Of a DNA stretch of 64,000 bases, positions 43,567 to 53,023 are shown piece by piece. Source of the stretch: Ruegeria sp. R13_0. GTDB taxonomy: Bacteria; Pseudomonadota; Alphaproteobacteria; Rhodobacterales; Rhodobacteraceae. How positions within the stretch are numbered: position 1 is the first letter of the stretch; the number at the start of each line of letters is the position of its first letter. A model generated the notes under the pieces. That model ran no database searches and had not been told where the DNA came from. It was given only the letters and a program-made list of their open reading frames with translations. Location: assembly GCF_017743995.1 (NCBI RefSeq), contig NZ_JAGHRB010000005.1:124001-188000 (forward strand). The letters are read 5' to 3'. Both the position numbers and the translations under genes were made by a program.

Positions 43567-45099
43567 ATGTCTTTGCCCAATGTGACCTTCTCAGAAGATC
43601 AGGCCGCCGCCTATGACAGCATCGCCGAGATGCTGCGCTCTGCCGGGGTGGACCTTGAAGATGATGCCCTGCTGAAACTGCCGGGACACGGTGAATCGGG
43701 CGTTATGGCCGTGATCGGCAAGGCCGGTTCGGGCAAGACCTTACTACTGGCGGAACTGTATAGGGCGCTGGCCGAGACGGGCGTTCACATCGTCTCGGGC
43801 GACTATGAAAGCCGCAAATCTCGCGACAAGCGCAGTCTGGCGATTCTGGCCCCCACCAACAAGGCCGCAAGCGTTTTGCGCCTGCGGGGGGTACCCGCGA
43901 CGACCATCCATCGCATTCTCTATACGCCCGTCTACGACCCGGAATATGAACGCATCGCCGAGTGGCTTGAGGGCAATGACGAACGGCCCGAGATCGAGGG
44001 CCTGACGGATGAGGCGCTGGACCGGGCGGCTGCCTTCTATCAGAACAACAGGTCGATCCCGGGTGCCCTGGCCGCTGCCGGTCTGCGCGGGTCGGATTTC
44101 ATCACCGGCTGGAAGCGCCGGGAAGAGCCGCTGGACATTGGTTTTGTCGACGAAGCCTCGATGCTGGATGACCGCCAGTTTGACGATCTGAAGGAGATCT
44201 TCCCGACGTTGCTGCTGTTCGGCGATCCGGCACAGCTGGCACCGGTGAATCAATCTGGTAGCATGGTGTTCGAATCCCTGCGCGAGCCGCGCAAGCTGAC
44301 CCTGCATCGCATACACCGTCAGGATGCCGACAATCCCATTCTCGATCTGGCCCATGCGCTTGCTGACCCTGCCATGGGCTTTGAGGATTTCGAGCGTCTG
44401 GTCGAAGACACCGCGCGTCGCGATGACCGGGTGGTCTGGGGCCAACGGGTCGAGGTCGACCTGATGGCCCGCAGCCCGGTTCTGGTCTGGCGCAACGCAA
44501 CGCGCATCCGTCTGATCCAGGCCTTCCGGCAGGTCCATGGCGCCCCCGAGACGGAATTGCTGGAAGGTGAGCCGCTGATTTGCGACGGGATTGAGTTGCC
44601 TCTGAAACACCGCAAGAAACGGCTGGATCTTGAGGCGCGTGGCCTGATCAAAGGCGCGCAGGTTGTTTATCTGGGGCCGGGGCGAAAACCCGGTTTTTCG
44701 CGCCTGCATGTCATGGGTGCCGAGGACCCTCAGATTAGTGCGGCGTCGATTGTGCAGATCGAAAAGCCGGATGAGGAGGAGCCGTTCATCCCCTATGCAG
44801 CACGTATGGGCGCGACCTTTTTGCATGGAGCGGCGGTGACCATCCACAAGGCGCAGGGCTCGCAATGGGATACGGTGCAGGTCTTCGCGCCCGACATCTA
44901 TGCCGCTGCCCGCATGGGCCGGACCGAGGCCGGACAACCCTTGTGGAAACGACTGGCCTATGTTGCCATCACCCGTGCGCAGGAACGGTTGATCTGGGTG
45001 GTGCGCAATCGGTTGTCCAAGCCCACCCATCCTCTGCGCGTCGATGATCTGCGCGCGATACCGGCGGCGACCCTGACACTGGAGGCTGAAGATACATGA
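43567..45099 (+). CDS. RecD-like ATP-dependent DNA helicase
   Basis: 510-aa superfamily 1B helicase. Walker A GKAGSGKT is at 51-58, APTNKAASVLRLRG near 97 is motif Ia, FVDEASMLDD near 195 motif II, GDPAQLAPV near 218 motif III, and the C-terminal TIHKAQGSQWD (motif V) with YVAITRAQERLIWV (motif VI, UvrD_C_2) close it. It is shorter than RecD2 and lacks RecB/C partners. Probably a 5'-3' DNA helicase in repair; the exact role is unknown. The stop overlaps the SDR start. Confidence 0.88.
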   Translation: MSLPNVTFSEDQAAAYDSIAEMLRSAGVDLEDDALLKLPGHGESGVMAVIGKAGSGKTLLLAELYRALAETGVHIVSGDYESRKSRDKRSLAILAPTNKAASVLRLRGVPATTIHRILYTPVYDPEYERIAEWLEGNDERPEIEGLTDEALDRAAAFYQNNRSIPGALAAAGLRGSDFITGWKRREEPLDIGFVDEASMLDDRQFDDLKEIFPTLLLFGDPAQLAPVNQSGSMVFESLREPRKLTLHRIHRQDADNPILDLAHALADPAMGFEDFERLVEDTARRDDRVVWGQRVEVDLMARSPVLVWRNATRIRLIQAFRQVHGAPETELLEGEPLICDGIELPLKHRKKRLDLEARGLIKGAQVVYLGPGRKPGFSRLHVMGAEDPQISAASIVQIEKPDEEEPFIPYAARMGATFLHGAAVTIHKAQGSQWDTVQVFAPDIYAAARMGRTEAGQPLWKRLAYVAITRAQERLIWVVRNRLSKPTHPLRVDDLRAIPAATLTLEAEDT

Positions 45100-45824
45100 A
45101 ATCCATCCTCATAACTGGCGCAAGTTCCGGGATCGGAAAGGCTACAGCCGAGCTGTTTCTGGCCGAGGGCTGGACCGTCGGCCTGCTAGCTCGCAGCGAA
45201 GACAAACTGGTGGAAATGGCCGAAGGGCATCGCAACTCCATCCCTCTGGTTGCGGATGTGACCGATCCAGTGGCGGTTGCGCGCGCCTTTCGGTCGTTCT
45301 CGAACAGGGCCGAGCGGCTGGACGTTCTGTTCAACAATGCAGGCATCTTTGCACCCGGCGGCACGATTGATGAAATCGCGTTGGAGGACTGGTACCAGAG
45401 CGTCAACGTCAACCTCAACGGCATGTTTCTGAGCGCGCGTGAGGCGTTTCGGATCATGCGTCATCAAACCCCGCAAGGCGGGCGCATCATCAACAACGGC
45501 TCGATCGCGGCTTATGTGCCGCGCCCGAATTCGGTGCACTATTCTGCAACGAAACACGCCATCACAGGGCTTACGCGCAGCCTGTCGCTGGACGGGCGCG
45601 ATTTTGGCATTGCCTGTGGCCAGATCGATATCGGGAACGCCCGCACTCAGATGGTGCAGGGGCTAGTCGATGCTGCGATTGCCGACGGTGCGACGCCCGA
45701 TCCGACTATGGATGTGGAAGATGCCGCCAAGTCGGTGCTGCACATGGCCAATCTACCGCCCGAGGCCAATGTGCAGTTCATGACCGTGATGGCCACGACC
45801 ATGCCCTATATCGGCCGGGGCTGA
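45096..45824 (+). CDS. Short-chain dehydrogenase/reductase
   Basis: Classical SDR (242 aa) with cofactor motif TGASSGIGKA at 7-16, NNAG at 80-83 (FNNAG), and a catalytic triad of Ser136, Tyr149 and Lys153 (YSATK). Acts on an unknown alcohol or carbonyl substrate with NAD(P)H. Coupled to the helicase gene by ATGA overlap. Confidence 0.88.
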   Translation: MKSILITGASSGIGKATAELFLAEGWTVGLLARSEDKLVEMAEGHRNSIPLVADVTDPVAVARAFRSFSNRAERLDVLFNNAGIFAPGGTIDEIALEDWYQSVNVNLNGMFLSAREAFRIMRHQTPQGGRIINNGSIAAYVPRPNSVHYSATKHAITGLTRSLSLDGRDFGIACGQIDIGNARTQMVQGLVDAAIADGATPDPTMDVEDAAKSVLHMANLPPEANVQFMTVMATTMPYIGRG

Positions 45825-45827
45825 ACG

Positions 45828-46595
45828 TTACTTTTCGCGCAGCAGACGGAAAGCTGTTGAGGCACCCCACCCAGCGGCGATGGCGATGACCAGTGACATC
45901 AGCCCGTACCAAACGGGCTGTTCGCGGGACATGTTGTAGAGAAATCGCTCCAGCCCCACTTTGCGCACGTCGATGGTGGTTTCGTATTGCGACACCACAT
46001 TGCCGCCCCGCGTCAGGAAAATGCGTGCGGCATAGTCGCCTTCGGTCAGGTCGGCAGGCATGTCGATCGACGTGCGGAACAGGGTCTGTTCGTCCACCGC
46101 AACTGTGTTTTCGCGGATCGAATACAAGCTCTCGCTTTCGCGAATGCGTATCACGGCATCGGCAAAGTCCTGAGCGGCCTCGATATGCATGGCCGCCCCG
46201 ACCGAGCGGATGGCCCGCTCGATGGAAACCCGATAGCGGAGATCCTCGGTATTGGTGAGGATGTCTTTGAATGGCCCGCTGGTGGCAACAGCGTAGAAGC
46301 TTGGGGCCAGATCGACCTCGACGCTGTCGGTGTTCACCCAGATTCCCAGCTTACGCTCTTTTCGGCGCACGGTCAGAGGCTCGGACGGACCGGCAACAGT
46401 CACGATCACCTCAAGCGGAGGGCCTTCGGGGATCGGGGCTTCGCGCTTGATGGCGCCGAATATCAAAATCTCGGACCCGTCGAACGTGGCGGTAATGGCG
46501 ACCCGGTCCTGGCTGAGGCCCAGGACCACCTGCTCTTCCGCGGCAACCGCTGGCAGGCAGAACAGGCACAGGGCGGCGATCAATGAGCGGACCAT
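45828..46595 (-). CDS. TIGR02186 family membrane-anchored protein
   Basis: 255 aa with an N-terminal signal (about 1-18), an extracytoplasmic beta-sandwich-like domain (IFGAIKREAPIPEGPPLEVIV near 45-65), and a C-terminal helix (about 231-250). Alphaproteobacteria keep this family next to a TSUP permease gene, as here (two bases separate them), so a joint role in transport is likely; the mechanism is unknown. Confidence 0.8.
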   Translation of the reverse strand: MVRSLIAALCLFCLPAVAAEEQVVLGLSQDRVAITATFDGSEILIFGAIKREAPIPEGPPLEVIVTVAGPSEPLTVRRKERKLGIWVNTDSVEVDLAPSFYAVATSGPFKDILTNTEDLRYRVSIERAIRSVGAAMHIEAAQDFADAVIRIRESESLYSIRENTVAVDEQTLFRTSIDMPADLTEGDYAARIFLTRGGNVVSQYETTIDVRKVGLERFLYNMSREQPVWYGLMSLVIAIAAGWGASTAFRLLREK

Positions 46596-46597
46596 GA

Positions 46598-47518
46598 TCA
46601 GTGCCCCCCGCTGGCGCCAAGCGAATACAGCTCGGACGGTTCCAGAAGCAGATCAAGCGCCAGCTTGCCACAGACGACCAGCACCAGCGCGGCCAGCAAA
46701 ACCCGCAATTGTTCGGCTGGCATCCGGGCGCCGATCACGGTTCCGATCTGAGCGCCGATAACGCCACCGACCAGAAGCAGCACGGCCAGAACCACGTCCA
46801 CGGTGTAGTTCGTGGTGGCGTGCAGCATTGTGGTGAAGGCGGTTACGAAAATAATCTGGAACAGGGATGTCCCGACCACAACCTTGGTGGGCATGCCCAG
46901 CAGGTAGATCATGGCAGGCACCATGATGAAGCCGCCGCCGACGCCCATGATCGCAGACAGAACGCCCACGCAAAGCCCGACCAGAACCGGTGGAATGACC
47001 GAGATATACAGGCCCGAGGTGCGAAATCGCATCTTGAAGGGCATCGCATGGACCCAGCCGCGCTGACGGCGCTTGGCAGGTGCTGCCCCGCCTTTCTTGG
47101 CCTTGCGCAAGGCGCGCAGGCTTTCGATGAACATCAGGCTGCCGATCACGCCAAGGAAGACGACGTAGCACAGCGTTACCAGCAGATCGACCTGACCCAA
47201 GCTCTTGAGGTAGTTGAACACGACGACGCCAAGCCCAGCCCCGATGAGACCGCCGATCAAAAGCACCGTGCCCATCCTGAAATCGACCGTCCTTCGCCTA
47301 AAATGCGCCAGAACGCCCGAGAAGGACGAGGCGACGATCTGGTTGGCCTCGGTCGCGACGGCAACCGCCGGAGGGATGCCGATAAAGAACAGAAGCGGCG
47401 TCATGAGGAACCCACCGCCGACTCCGAACATGCCCGACAGAATGCCGACCATGCCTCCGAGCCCAAGCAGTAGAAAGGCGTTTACGGAGACTTCGGCAAT
47501 CGGAAGGTAAATTTGCAT
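46598..47518 (-). CDS. TSUP family permease (TauE/SafE), partner of TIGR02186
   Basis: 306-aa membrane protein with about eight helices. The paired family motifs are LSGMFGVGGGFLMTPLLFF near 27-45 and LSAIMGVGGGFIMVPAMIY near 187-205 (one per half). Members export sulfite or other sulfur anions; the substrate is not known. First gene of a two-gene operon with the TIGR02186 gene. Upstream, 47519-47775 (257 bases) contains a hairpin but no gene. Confidence 0.87.
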   Translation of the reverse strand: MQIYLPIAEVSVNAFLLLGLGGMVGILSGMFGVGGGFLMTPLLFFIGIPPAVAVATEANQIVASSFSGVLAHFRRRTVDFRMGTVLLIGGLIGAGLGVVVFNYLKSLGQVDLLVTLCYVVFLGVIGSLMFIESLRALRKAKKGGAAPAKRRQRGWVHAMPFKMRFRTSGLYISVIPPVLVGLCVGVLSAIMGVGGGFIMVPAMIYLLGMPTKVVVGTSLFQIIFVTAFTTMLHATTNYTVDVVLAVLLLVGGVIGAQIGTVIGARMPAEQLRVLLAALVLVVCGKLALDLLLEPSELYSLGASGGH

Positions 47519-47702
47519 GGCATGCTCTAGTCGTATTGAGTTCGGCTGTGCAAAGCGGTGGACCCGCCGGCATCGGAAATGCGTGCAGCCTGAATATCGG
47601 GCGCTGCGGTCACAGGCCTACCACCCGTCTTTGGCAAATACGAGAGGAGGTTTGCACTCTTTTCTATCAGAGGAAACACGCACATACCCTCTTAGAGCGG
47701 TT

Positions 47703-47732
47703 GCGGCATGCAAAATCAACTCTGCATGCCGC
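47703..47732. terminator. Hairpin after ABC permease genes
   Basis: Perfect 10-bp arms GCGGCATGCA and TGCATGCCGC with a 10-base loop, about 44 bases after the last ABC permease gene (minus strand). No T run on either side; AGAGCGG/CCGCTCT forms an alternative outer pairing. Confidence 0.45.
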
Positions 47733-47775
47733 TCTGCAGCGAACAGGACCCAGAATTGGCCCTGAACTGGACTTA

Positions 47776-48744
47776 TCAGCGTTCTTTCACGTAGGGCTCG
47801 CCGCCGGCGCGGGGCGGAACTGCCTTGCCAACGAAGCCCGCAAGAATCACCACGGTCAGGATATAGGGCAGGGCGTCCATCACCTGCACAGGGATCACGA
47901 TGCCGCCCAGATCGATGTTCTGGAACCGCAGCGCGATGGCCTGAAGCAGACCAAACAGCAAACAGGCCCACATCGCGTGCCAGGGCCGCCATTTCGCAAA
48001 GATCAGCGCCGCCAGCGCGATGAACCCGCGTCCGGCGGTCATTTCCTTGACGAACCCGGCCTGAAGAGCGGTTGCAAGATAGGCTCCGGCGATACCGCAG
48101 AGCACGCCGCAAATGGCGACAGCCGCAAAGCGCAGGCCGACAACCGAGACACCGGCAGTATCCACGGCCGCCGGGTTTTCGCCCACCGCGCGTAACCGCA
48201 ACCCGAACCGGGTGCGATAAAGGATCCACCACGTCGCAGGCACCATCAGGAAGGCGATATAGACAAGGATCGAATGGCCGGACAGCAGCTCAGAGTAGAT
48301 CGGGCCGATGAAGGGCACCTCACTCAGCGCTTCGGCGAAGGGGAAGTTGATCGGCTCAAACCGGCCTTGGCCGAACAGCGATGGGGTCCGCCCGCCTTGC
48401 TGGAACCAGCTTTGTGCGATCAGAACCGTCAGGCCCGAGGCTAGGAAGTTGATCGCCACGCCCGAGATCAGCTGATTGCCTCGGAACGTGATCGACGCTA
48501 CGCCGTGTAGTGCCGACAAAACCAGAGACGACGCGATACCCGCGAGCAATCCCAACCAGACCGAGCCGGTCACCGCCGCCACAGCCGCCGAGAAGAAGGC
48601 CGAGATTAGCATTTTGCCCTCAAGCCCAATGTCGAAAATCCCTGCGCGTTCGGAATAGAGGCCTGCCAGGCAGGCCAGCAGCAAAGGCGTCGCCAGGCGG
48701 ACGGTGGAATCGAGGACCTGGATCAGTGTTACGAACGAATCCAT
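47776..48744 (-). CDS. BMP-type ABC transporter permease (second)
   Basis: 322-aa permease of the BPD_transp_2 (RbsC/NupQ-like) family with 8-10 helices; GRGFIALAALIFAKWRP near 228-244 is the EAA-like cytoplasmic loop that contacts the ATPase. ATG 48744 overlaps the preceding stop (TGATG) and has AAGGAG at a good distance; a GTG one codon earlier is also possible. Confidence 0.88.
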   Translation of the reverse strand: MDSFVTLIQVLDSTVRLATPLLLACLAGLYSERAGIFDIGLEGKMLISAFFSAAVAAVTGSVWLGLLAGIASSLVLSALHGVASITFRGNQLISGVAINFLASGLTVLIAQSWFQQGGRTPSLFGQGRFEPINFPFAEALSEVPFIGPIYSELLSGHSILVYIAFLMVPATWWILYRTRFGLRLRAVGENPAAVDTAGVSVVGLRFAAVAICGVLCGIAGAYLATALQAGFVKEMTAGRGFIALAALIFAKWRPWHAMWACLLFGLLQAIALRFQNIDLGGIVIPVQVMDALPYILTVVILAGFVGKAVPPRAGGEPYVKER

Positions 48745-49838
48745 CACTGAGGCTCCTTCCGCAGGGCAAGGAACAGCTTTTCAAGCGGCATCCGCACCAT
48801 ATTGTCCAACGCTCCGGTAAACAGGATCACCAGCGCCTGAATGACGACGATCAGCTCACGCGGGATGGATGTCCACAAGGCCAGCTCGGCACCGCCTTGA
48901 TACAGGAAGCCGAACAGAAGCGCCGCGAGGAACACGCCGAACGGGTGAGAACGGCCCATCAGCGCCACAGCGATCCCAATGAAACCCGCGCCTTCGGTTG
49001 AGTTCAGAACCAGTCGCTCTGCCTCACCCATCACGTTGTTGATGGCCATCAGACCGGCTAGCCCGCCCGAGATCAACATGGCGATGATGGTGATGCGAAC
49101 CGGCGAGATCCCGGCATAGACGGCACCGGTCTCTGAATGACCATAGGCCCGGATTTCATATCCCAACCGGGTGCGCCAGATCAGCGCCCAGACCACAAGA
49201 CAGGCGATGATCGCCACGAAGAACGAAATATTGGCCGGTGCGCCACGGAACATCACGTTTTCGGCGGTTGAGAACATGGATTGGAAGGTCGGCAGGTGAA
49301 CCGCCTCGGGGAAGCGCGCGGTCGCCGGGTCCTGAGAGCCTTGCGGGCGCATGACATTGACCAGCATGTAGTTCAGGAAGGCGGCTGCGATAAAGTTGAA
49401 CATGATCGTGGTGATCACTATGTGGCTGCCGCGTTTGGCCTGCAGGTAAGCCGGGATTGCGGCCCATGCCGCGCCAAATACAGCGGCCCCCAAACCTGCA
49501 GCGATCAGAGCGATGCTCCAATGCGGCCAAGGGATGTAGAGGCACACCATCGCCACTCCAAGGCCGCCCAGCATCGCCTGACCTTCGCCGCCGATGTTGA
49601 ACAGCCGCGCGTGGAAGGCCACGGCCACCGCGAGCCCGGTGAACATGAAGTTGGTCGCGTAGTAGAGCGTATAGCCCCAGCCATAGGTCGACCCCAGCGC
49701 GCCTGTGACCATCAGGTTCACGGCCTCAACCGGGTTCTCTCCGATGGCGAGGATCACCAGCGCCGACAGGATCGTGGCCAACACCAGGCTGATGATGGGG
49801 ATCAGCACGACGTCGGCCCATTTGGGCATTTTTTCCAT
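48744..49838 (-). CDS. BMP-type ABC transporter permease (first)
   Basis: 364-aa permease of the same family, starting at ATG 49838 right after the ATPase stop (TAAGATG); eight further codons upstream are open but overlap the ATPase gene. GAGFIGIAVALMGRSHP near 287-303 is the cytoplasmic loop. With the second permease it forms the heterodimeric channel. Confidence 0.88.
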   Translation of the reverse strand: MEKMPKWADVVLIPIISLVLATILSALVILAIGENPVEAVNLMVTGALGSTYGWGYTLYYATNFMFTGLAVAVAFHARLFNIGGEGQAMLGGLGVAMVCLYIPWPHWSIALIAAGLGAAVFGAAWAAIPAYLQAKRGSHIVITTIMFNFIAAAFLNYMLVNVMRPQGSQDPATARFPEAVHLPTFQSMFSTAENVMFRGAPANISFFVAIIACLVVWALIWRTRLGYEIRAYGHSETGAVYAGISPVRITIIAMLISGGLAGLMAINNVMGEAERLVLNSTEGAGFIGIAVALMGRSHPFGVFLAALLFGFLYQGGAELALWTSIPRELIVVIQALVILFTGALDNMVRMPLEKLFLALRKEPQ

Positions 49839-49839
49839 C

Positions 49840-51369
49840 TTACGCGGCCTCTCCCGCAACACCGGCCATCAGCAGGCCCAGTTCTTTTTCATCTGTCTCA
49901 TGGGGTAGACGCTCACCCATGATATGTCCGTCAAACATCACGGCGATCCGGTCCGAGAGCGAGAAAATCTCCTCCAGCTCGACCGAGACCAGCAGTATCG
50001 CTTTGCCTTGGTCGCGCAGGGCCACGATTTGTTTGTGAATGAATTCGATCGCGCCAATGTCGACGCCACGGGTCGGTTGGCCGACGAGCAGCAGGTCTGG
50101 GTTCCGCTCAATCTCACGCGCGACGACGATCTTTTGCTGGTTGCCTCCGGAAAAGCTTTTGGCGGTCAGCCAGCCATTCGGGGGACGCACATCGAATTTC
50201 TCGATCTTGGCTTCGGTGTCCGCGCGCAGGGCGGCGTTGTCCATGAACAGGCCGCGCTTGTAAGCCGGGTCACGGTGATAGCCGAAGGCAACGTTTTCCC
50301 AGGCATGGAAATCCATGATCAGACCTTCGCGCTGACGGTCTTCCGGTACATGCGCGATGTGCTGCGCGCGACGCGCCTGACCGTCAGACCCAGCCCCGCT
50401 GAGGGGAAGCGGCGTACCGTTCAGCTTGATCGACCCCTGACCGGGGCGCATTCCGCCCAGAACCTCCAACAGTTCCGACTGGCCGTTGCCCGCGACGCCT
50501 GCGATGCCGACGATCTCACCGGCGCGGACGGTCAGGTCGATGCCTTTGACACGTTCAACACCCGCCGCATCGAACACGCGCAGGTCTTGGACCTCAAGAA
50601 TGGGTTTTCCGGGCTGCGCGGGTACCTTGTCGACCTGTAGAAGGACCTTGCGGCCCACCATCAGCTCGGCCAGATGCTCCGGGCTGGTCTCAGACGTTTT
50701 GACCGTGGCTGTCATCTCTCCGCGCCGCATGACCGAGACGGTATCGGTGTTCTCCATGATCTCGCGCAGCTTGTGCGTGATCACGATGATCGTTTTCCCT
50801 TCGGCCCGAAGACGATCGAGGATGCGGAACAGCTGGTCGGCCTCGGCCGGGGTCAAAACGCCGGTGGGTTCGTCGAGGATCAGGATCTCGGCCTTGCGAT
50901 ACAGCGCCTTGAGGATCTCGACCCGTTGCTGCATGCCCACGCCGATTTCATCGATGCGCTTGTCGGGGTCGACGAACAGCTCGTATTCTTCTTCCAGCGC
51001 TTTCAGCTCTTTCCGGGCCTTGGCCAGAGATGGGGCCAGCAACCCGCCATCTTCAGCGCCCAGAACGATGTTTTCCAGAACGGTGAAATTCTCGACCAGT
51101 TTGAAATGCTGAAAAACCATCCCGATCCCCGAGGCGATGGCCGCCTGACTGTCCGGGATGTCGGTTTTTGATCCGTTAATCCAGATCTCACCTTTGTCGG
51201 CCTTGTAGAAGCCGTAGAGAATGCTCATCAGCGTGGATTTGCCCGCACCGTTTTCACCGATGATCCCATGGATCGTGCCGGGGGCGACGCTGATGGAAAT
51301 GTCTTTGTTGGCCTGAACTGGCCCAAAGGCTTTGGAAATCCCTTTGAGCTCAATGGCGGGGACTGTCAT
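49840..51369 (-). CDS. BMP-type ABC transporter ATP-binding protein
   Basis: 509-aa fusion of two ABC domains, as in RbsA/NupO importers. The first Walker A GENGAGKST is at 38-46 with LSGG-like signature IGVGMQQR near 143 and Walker B LILDEPTGVL near 163. The second domain (about 260-505) has a degenerate Walker A (GVAGNGQSELL) and an intact signature FSGGNQQK, as usual in this class. Energises uptake of nucleosides, sugars or related compounds. Confidence 0.93.
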   Translation of the reverse strand: MTVPAIELKGISKAFGPVQANKDISISVAPGTIHGIIGENGAGKSTLMSILYGFYKADKGEIWINGSKTDIPDSQAAIASGIGMVFQHFKLVENFTVLENIVLGAEDGGLLAPSLAKARKELKALEEEYELFVDPDKRIDEIGVGMQQRVEILKALYRKAEILILDEPTGVLTPAEADQLFRILDRLRAEGKTIIVITHKLREIMENTDTVSVMRRGEMTATVKTSETSPEHLAELMVGRKVLLQVDKVPAQPGKPILEVQDLRVFDAAGVERVKGIDLTVRAGEIVGIAGVAGNGQSELLEVLGGMRPGQGSIKLNGTPLPLSGAGSDGQARRAQHIAHVPEDRQREGLIMDFHAWENVAFGYHRDPAYKRGLFMDNAALRADTEAKIEKFDVRPPNGWLTAKSFSGGNQQKIVVAREIERNPDLLLVGQPTRGVDIGAIEFIHKQIVALRDQGKAILLVSVELEEIFSLSDRIAVMFDGHIMGERLPHETDEKELGLLMAGVAGEAA

Positions 51370-51453
51370 GTCTTGTCCTTGGGTTGCCGAAGGGCCGCGC
51401 GGTTCGCGGCAGAGTGGATGGCGAGGCGGAGAAACCCCCGCCCAGCCATTGTA

Positions 51454-52452
51454 TCAGAACTGCAGTGCGGGGCAGCTGTCGTTGTCGTAGTAGCTGACGA
51501 CAGTCACGTTGCCCGCGATGATGTCGTCACGCGCCTGATCGACGGCTGCTTTCATGTCATCAGACACCAGCGACGCATTGTTGTCGTCCATCGCGACGCC
51601 AACGCCTTCCTCGGCCAGACCCATGGCGAACACACCGGTTTCGAGGTTTTCACCCGCTTTCATCGCGTCATAGACGGCCACGTCCACGCGCTTGAGCATC
51701 GAGGTCAGAACTTTGCCCGGGTGCAGGTGGTTCTGGTTGCTGTCCACGCCGATCGACAGGATGCCTTCATCCGCTGCGGTCTGCAGAACACCAACACCGG
51801 TGCCGCCTGCAGCGGCGTAGATGACGTCAGCGCCCTGGCTGATCTGCGCCTTGGTCAGCTCGGACCCTTTAACCGGGTCGTTCCACGCGGCAGGGGTTGT
51901 GCCGGTCATGTTGGCAACAACGTTGATGTCAGGGTTCACAGCCTTGGCGCCTTGCGCATAGCCGCACCCAAAGTGGCGGATCAGCGGGATATCCATTCCG
52001 CCGATGAAGCCGACAGTGCCCGATTCCGACGCCATCGCGGCCATCATACCAACGAGGTACGAGCCTTCGTGCTCGGCAAAGCCGATCTGACGGATGTTCG
52101 GGGCGTCCAGCCAGGTGACGTCAACCGCGACGAACTTGGTGTCAGGATAGTCGCCAGCAACGGCAGACAGCGGATCGGCCATGGCAAAGCCCATGGTGAT
52201 CACCGGGTTCGCGCCAGCCTCGGCGAAACGGCGCAAGGCCTGTTCACGCTGTGCTTCCGACTGAAGCTCGATCTCGCGATAGGTGCCGCCGGTTTCGTTG
52301 GCCCAACGCTGTGCGCCGTTATGTGCGGCTTCGTTGAACGACTTGTCGAACTTGCCACCCAGGTCAAAGATCAGGGCCGGTTCGGCCAGTGCGGCACCTG
52401 CGGTCAGAGCGACGGCGGCGGCAGCGCCCATCAAGGATTTCATCAGGGTCAT
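51454..52452 (-). CDS. BMP family substrate-binding protein
   Basis: Periplasmic binding protein (332 aa) of the basic membrane protein/PnrA family, which binds nucleosides in other bacteria. ATG 52452 has GGGAG six bases upstream and opens a signal peptide (to about 23, ALAEP); the mature protein starts with LIFDLGGKFDKSFNEAAHNGA, the family's ligand loop. Ends with YYDNDSCPALQF. First gene of the operon; likely purine nucleosides, but substrate unproven. Confidence 0.9.
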   Translation of the reverse strand: MTLMKSLMGAAAAVALTAGAALAEPALIFDLGGKFDKSFNEAAHNGAQRWANETGGTYREIELQSEAQREQALRRFAEAGANPVITMGFAMADPLSAVAGDYPDTKFVAVDVTWLDAPNIRQIGFAEHEGSYLVGMMAAMASESGTVGFIGGMDIPLIRHFGCGYAQGAKAVNPDINVVANMTGTTPAAWNDPVKGSELTKAQISQGADVIYAAAGGTGVGVLQTAADEGILSIGVDSNQNHLHPGKVLTSMLKRVDVAVYDAMKAGENLETGVFAMGLAEEGVGVAMDDNNASLVSDDMKAAVDQARDDIIAGNVTVVSYYDNDSCPALQF

Positions 52453-52578
52453 TTGGTACTCCCGTTGTTTTTGTCGGTTCGAGGTTAAACTAGCCTCGTT
52501 TACCCACCTATAGCGAGCATAACCGTTGTGATGACGGGAATTAAGGCCGTATGCAACAGGTGGGGTCAACTGATTTTT

Positions 52579-52590
52579 GACCAGTTGGTC
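52579..52590. promoter_or_regulatory. GACCA-GT-TGGTC operator candidate
   Basis: A perfect 5+2+5 palindrome flanked by T and A runs, 127 bases before the BMP gene. It resembles sites of GntR-type repressors. A second inverted repeat (CGAGG/CCTCG) lies at about 52480-52498. Confidence 0.4.
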
Positions 52591-52609
52591 TAAAAAATGG
52601 CGAGTTTAT

Positions 52610-53023
52610 TCAAGGCAGGGCGCGTTCCATCACAATTGCATCGCAATTTGAGACGAAATCGCGTGTATAATAGCCTTTTCGCCGCCCGCAGGGGCTGTAT
52701 CCGAAGCGTTCATAGAGCGCGATAGCGGCCCCATTGTCTGCCGCCACGTCAAGAATCGCGCGCACCGCGCCCAGTTCAGCCGCAACCGCGTGCCAGTTTT
52801 TCATGCAGGCTGCTGCCAACCCCTGACGCTGATACAGGGGGTGAGTCGCGATGGTCAGCAACTCGGCCTCGCCCGCGATGACCTGAAACAGGGCAAAGGA
52901 GGTGGGGTCTCCGACAACATGGGTGAAGCGGTTTTGCAGCAGGTCTTCGAACTCGGCAGCCGTCCACGGGCGCGCCTGCGTGAAGGCCGCAGCGTGGGTC
53001 AGGGCCATGTCTTCCGGGGTCAT
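52610..53023 (-). CDS. rimI: Ribosomal protein S18-alanine N-acetyltransferase
   Basis: GNAT acetyltransferase (137 aa). The acetyl-CoA motif QRQGLAAACM near 77-86 follows LLTIATHPLYQ, and the C-terminal AIALYERFGYSPCGRRKGYY is typical. Its start overlaps the tsaB stop (ATGA), and rimI next to tsaB is a common pairing, which supports RimI over a general GNAT. It also may take part in small-molecule acetylation. Confidence 0.82.
   Translation of the reverse strand: MTPEDMALTHAAAFTQARPWTAAEFEDLLQNRFTHVVGDPTSFALFQVIAGEAELLTIATHPLYQRQGLAAACMKNWHAVAAELGAVRAILDVAADNGAAIALYERFGYSPCGRRKGYYTRDFVSNCDAIVMERALP

Noticed and set aside
47519..47775. 257-base interval without a gene, searched for small genes and RNA genes
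   Set aside because: Only a hairpin is visible; frames there have no ribosome sites or recognisable features.
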